DNA of 15,668 nt from CAZEAC01 sp964510065 (GTDB taxonomy: Bacteria > Bdellovibrionota_C > UBA2361 > CAIXSY01), in NCBI GenBank assembly GCA_964510065.1, contig CAZEAC010000105.1, forward strand, positions 1-15,668, read 5' to 3'. Of this stretch, positions 14,639-15,668 are shown piece by piece. Within the stretch, counting starts at the first letter, position 1. Every line of letters begins with the position of its first letter. The notes beneath the pieces are model-generated. The model was not told the DNA's origin and made no database searches. It saw nothing but the letters and a program-made list of their open reading frames with translations. The position numbers and the translations under genes were made by a program.

Positions 14639-14845
14639 CTAATCAACCACTTTAACTCGGATCTTCGTACCGTCCGGTAAGTCTTTAATTTGCCGCAAGA
14701 TGTCCGCGGTAAAACTCAAGTGCACCCTTACATCAGTGACACAGACATTATTAAGGTCATAAGCCCCTCCCAAACACGGTGCCACCTTGAATGAGTAGCA
14801 CTGGCCTGGTTGTGAAGTCATTCCCTCTGCCACTGCCGCATTCAC
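14639..14845 (-). CDS. small hypothetical ORF, possibly frameshifted
   Basis: A 68-residue frame starting at GTG (MNAAVAEGMTSQPGQC...) with three cysteines, ending PDGTKIRVKVVD. The frame stays open upstream to about 14905 (reading TFSIKTVTSGKKSYRISLV), without a standard start, and that extra part reads like protein, so the gene may begin in another frame (14757-14939) and have shifted. The closing GT-K-I-RVK-V-V-D echoes GTNLRVKLLD in the lipoprotein at 14953-15507. The 378 bp between the metallopeptidase and that lipoprotein hold only these two overlapping frames. No function can be given. Confidence 0.38.
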   Translation of the reverse strand: MNAAVAEGMTSQPGQCYSFKVAPCLGGAYDLNNVCVTDVRVHLSFTADILRQIKDLPDGTKIRVKVVD

Positions 14846-14939
14846 CAGCGAAATCCGATAAGATTTCTTCCCACTCGTAACCGTTTTGATAGAGAATGTA
14901 GTCGTTAATGTTCATGGGGCATAACCTCAGCCGACTCAA
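14757..14939 (-). CDS. alternative small ORF overlapping the previous one
   Basis: A 60-residue frame whose beginning, MNINDYILYQNGYEWEEILSD from ATG 14915, reads like a natural N-terminus, but whose end (QGGTVFGRGL) does not. It starts 13 bp after the lipoprotein stop, on the same strand. Only one of the two overlapping frames is likely to be used throughout; joined by a one-base shift they would make a protein of about 90 residues. Confidence 0.25.
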   Translation of the reverse strand: MSRLRLCPMNINDYILYQNGYEWEEILSDFAGECGSGRGNDFTTRPVLLIQGGTVFGRGL

Positions 14940-14952
14940 AATGCGAGTAATT

Positions 14953-15507
14953 CTATTGCTCGGTTGTGGTATCGGGCGTCAGGTTGGAACTATCTGCACT
15001 TGCAATGATCACCGTAGCCATTCGCCCCGCAAGTACTTCAATATTAGGGGCCGCTTGCGAATTAGGACTGTGAGGTGGCTTGACCCGCCAGTGCTTTCCA
15101 TCCCATGAACGTAGTCTTGGATAGTAGAATTCTTGCTCATTCCCTCCGAGAGTGCCCTCCAACCCGTTGATCTGATCTTCGCCAACAATCCAACCATCGA
15201 GAGGTCGCTTAAGCTTCTTATCAATCAGCTCTGCCTCTTCGATACGGAAAAGAACTCGAGAGTCAACGAGACGGCCCTGAGCATGAGCGCGAATTCGGAC
15301 CTCTCCGGCACTTGGGGCGAACAGGCGTGAGCATGCGCTTTCGTCGCATACGAAAGTGGCGGGTGTCGTTTGGCCGTTTTGGTAAGCTTTGATGTTATCT
15401 AAGAGTTTTACCCTAAGATTGGTTCCTGGTCGAATATAGGGGAATAAATGTGTGGCGCATCCTGCGATGCAGAGCACTGCAATTATATGTAATGCGTGTC
15501 GATGCAT
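14953..15507 (-). CDS. hypothetical lipoprotein
   Basis: A 184-residue protein with a short lipoprotein signal: MHRH, hydrophobic HIIAVLC, lipobox IAGC with Cys17. The mature part is mixed alpha/beta with two cysteines close together (FVCDESACSRLF, about residues 53-64) that could form a disulfide, and a tryptophan-containing segment (YYPRLRSWDGKHWRVKPP). The tail is polar and unstructured (ADSSNLTPDTTTEQ). It would be anchored in the outer or inner membrane facing the periplasm. No family recognised. There is no Shine-Dalgarno before ATG 15507, but a promoter is visible about 45 bp upstream. The small frame(s) at 14639-14939 follow on the same strand. Confidence 0.68.
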   Translation of the reverse strand: MHRHALHIIAVLCIAGCATHLFPYIRPGTNLRVKLLDNIKAYQNGQTTPATFVCDESACSRLFAPSAGEVRIRAHAQGRLVDSRVLFRIEEAELIDKKLKRPLDGWIVGEDQINGLEGTLGGNEQEFYYPRLRSWDGKHWRVKPPHSPNSQAAPNIEVLAGRMATVIIASADSSNLTPDTTTEQ

Positions 15508-15551
15508 TTTAACCCAAGCCCGATAACAAAATCATGATAAAACCTCTTTTT

Positions 15552-15580
15552 ATTTTATTCTTACCACTGACCTTAAGCAA
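15552..15580 (-). promoter_or_regulatory. sigma70-type promoter of the lipoprotein
   Basis: On the minus strand TTGCTT (15575-15580), a 17-bp spacer and TAAAAT (15552-15557). The transcript would start near 15545 with a leader of about 38 nt. Confidence 0.5.
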
Positions 15581-15622
15581 CTTGCTATAAAAATACTATA
15601 GGGCATCGGAATATTTCACCAC

Positions 15623-15668
15623 AAAGAGGCTGTGTTAGAAGTCAAGTGGCTGATTGCAAATCAGCCTG
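15623..15668 (+). tRNA. possible 5' part of tRNA-Cys (GCA), cut by window end
   Basis: GCTGA-TTGCAAA-TCAGC (about 15649-15665) is a perfect anticodon stem with a 7-base loop: U33, anticodon GCA (15656-15658), A37, as in bacterial tRNA-Cys. The stem extends by one more G-C pair. Upstream, AAGTGG resembles a D-loop, but I cannot fold a convincing D-arm or fix the 5' end, and the T-arm and acceptor lie outside. A TACTAT at 15594-15599 could be a -10 box. A plain hairpin is the alternative. Confidence 0.33.

Overview
The window looks like part of a chromosome from an uncultivated, diderm (Gram-negative type) bacterium. Two lipoproteins with lipoboxes, a Sec signal peptide and a membrane metallopeptidase suggest an envelope with a periplasm. 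I cannot assign a phylum. Coding is dense, Shine-Dalgarno sites are used irregularly (strong at 7536, 10037 and 11077, absent at most other starts), and GTG starts are common. Dispersed hairpin repeats sit downstream of several genes.

Left part (1-1941): two tandem paralogous genes, the first cut by the window edge. They are alike over most of their length, sharply different in about 30 codons near the C-terminus, and then identical for 40 nt through the stop codon. This is the architecture of target genes of a diversity-generating retroelement (DGR). No reverse transcriptase or template repeat is visible here, so diversification, if real, would act in trans or from outside the window. An inverted pair of a 23-bp repeat separates them from what follows.

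Middle left (1942-8147, all + strand): a MoxR-type AAA+ ATPase followed 9 bp later by a protein with an N-terminal HExxH putative metallopeptidase region and a C-terminal VWA domain with an intact MIDAS; then a secreted small protein, an AI-2E family membrane protein and a cysteine-rich lipoprotein. Short gaps or overlaps suggest one transcription unit ending at a large hairpin repeat.

Middle right (8317-11023, all - strand): a divergent DHH-type phosphoesterase with a probable leaderless start, then (upstream on that strand) a small membrane protein translationally close to a YheT-like alpha/beta hydrolase. Divergent from the hydrolase is a clear sigma70-type promoter driving a tRNA-guanine transglycosylase fused to an MnmC2-like methyltransferase, two wobble-position tRNA modification domains in one chain.

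Right part (13099-15668): another hairpin repeat, a membrane-anchored HELGH metallopeptidase, a poorly resolved small minus-strand gene with overlapping reading frames, a lipoprotein with its own promoter, and at the right edge a structure matching the anticodon arm of a tRNA-Cys (GCA), truncated by the window.

Most interesting: the DGR-like hypervariable gene pair beside a MoxR/VWA pair, and the Tgt-MnmC2 fusion with altered anticodon-contact residues.
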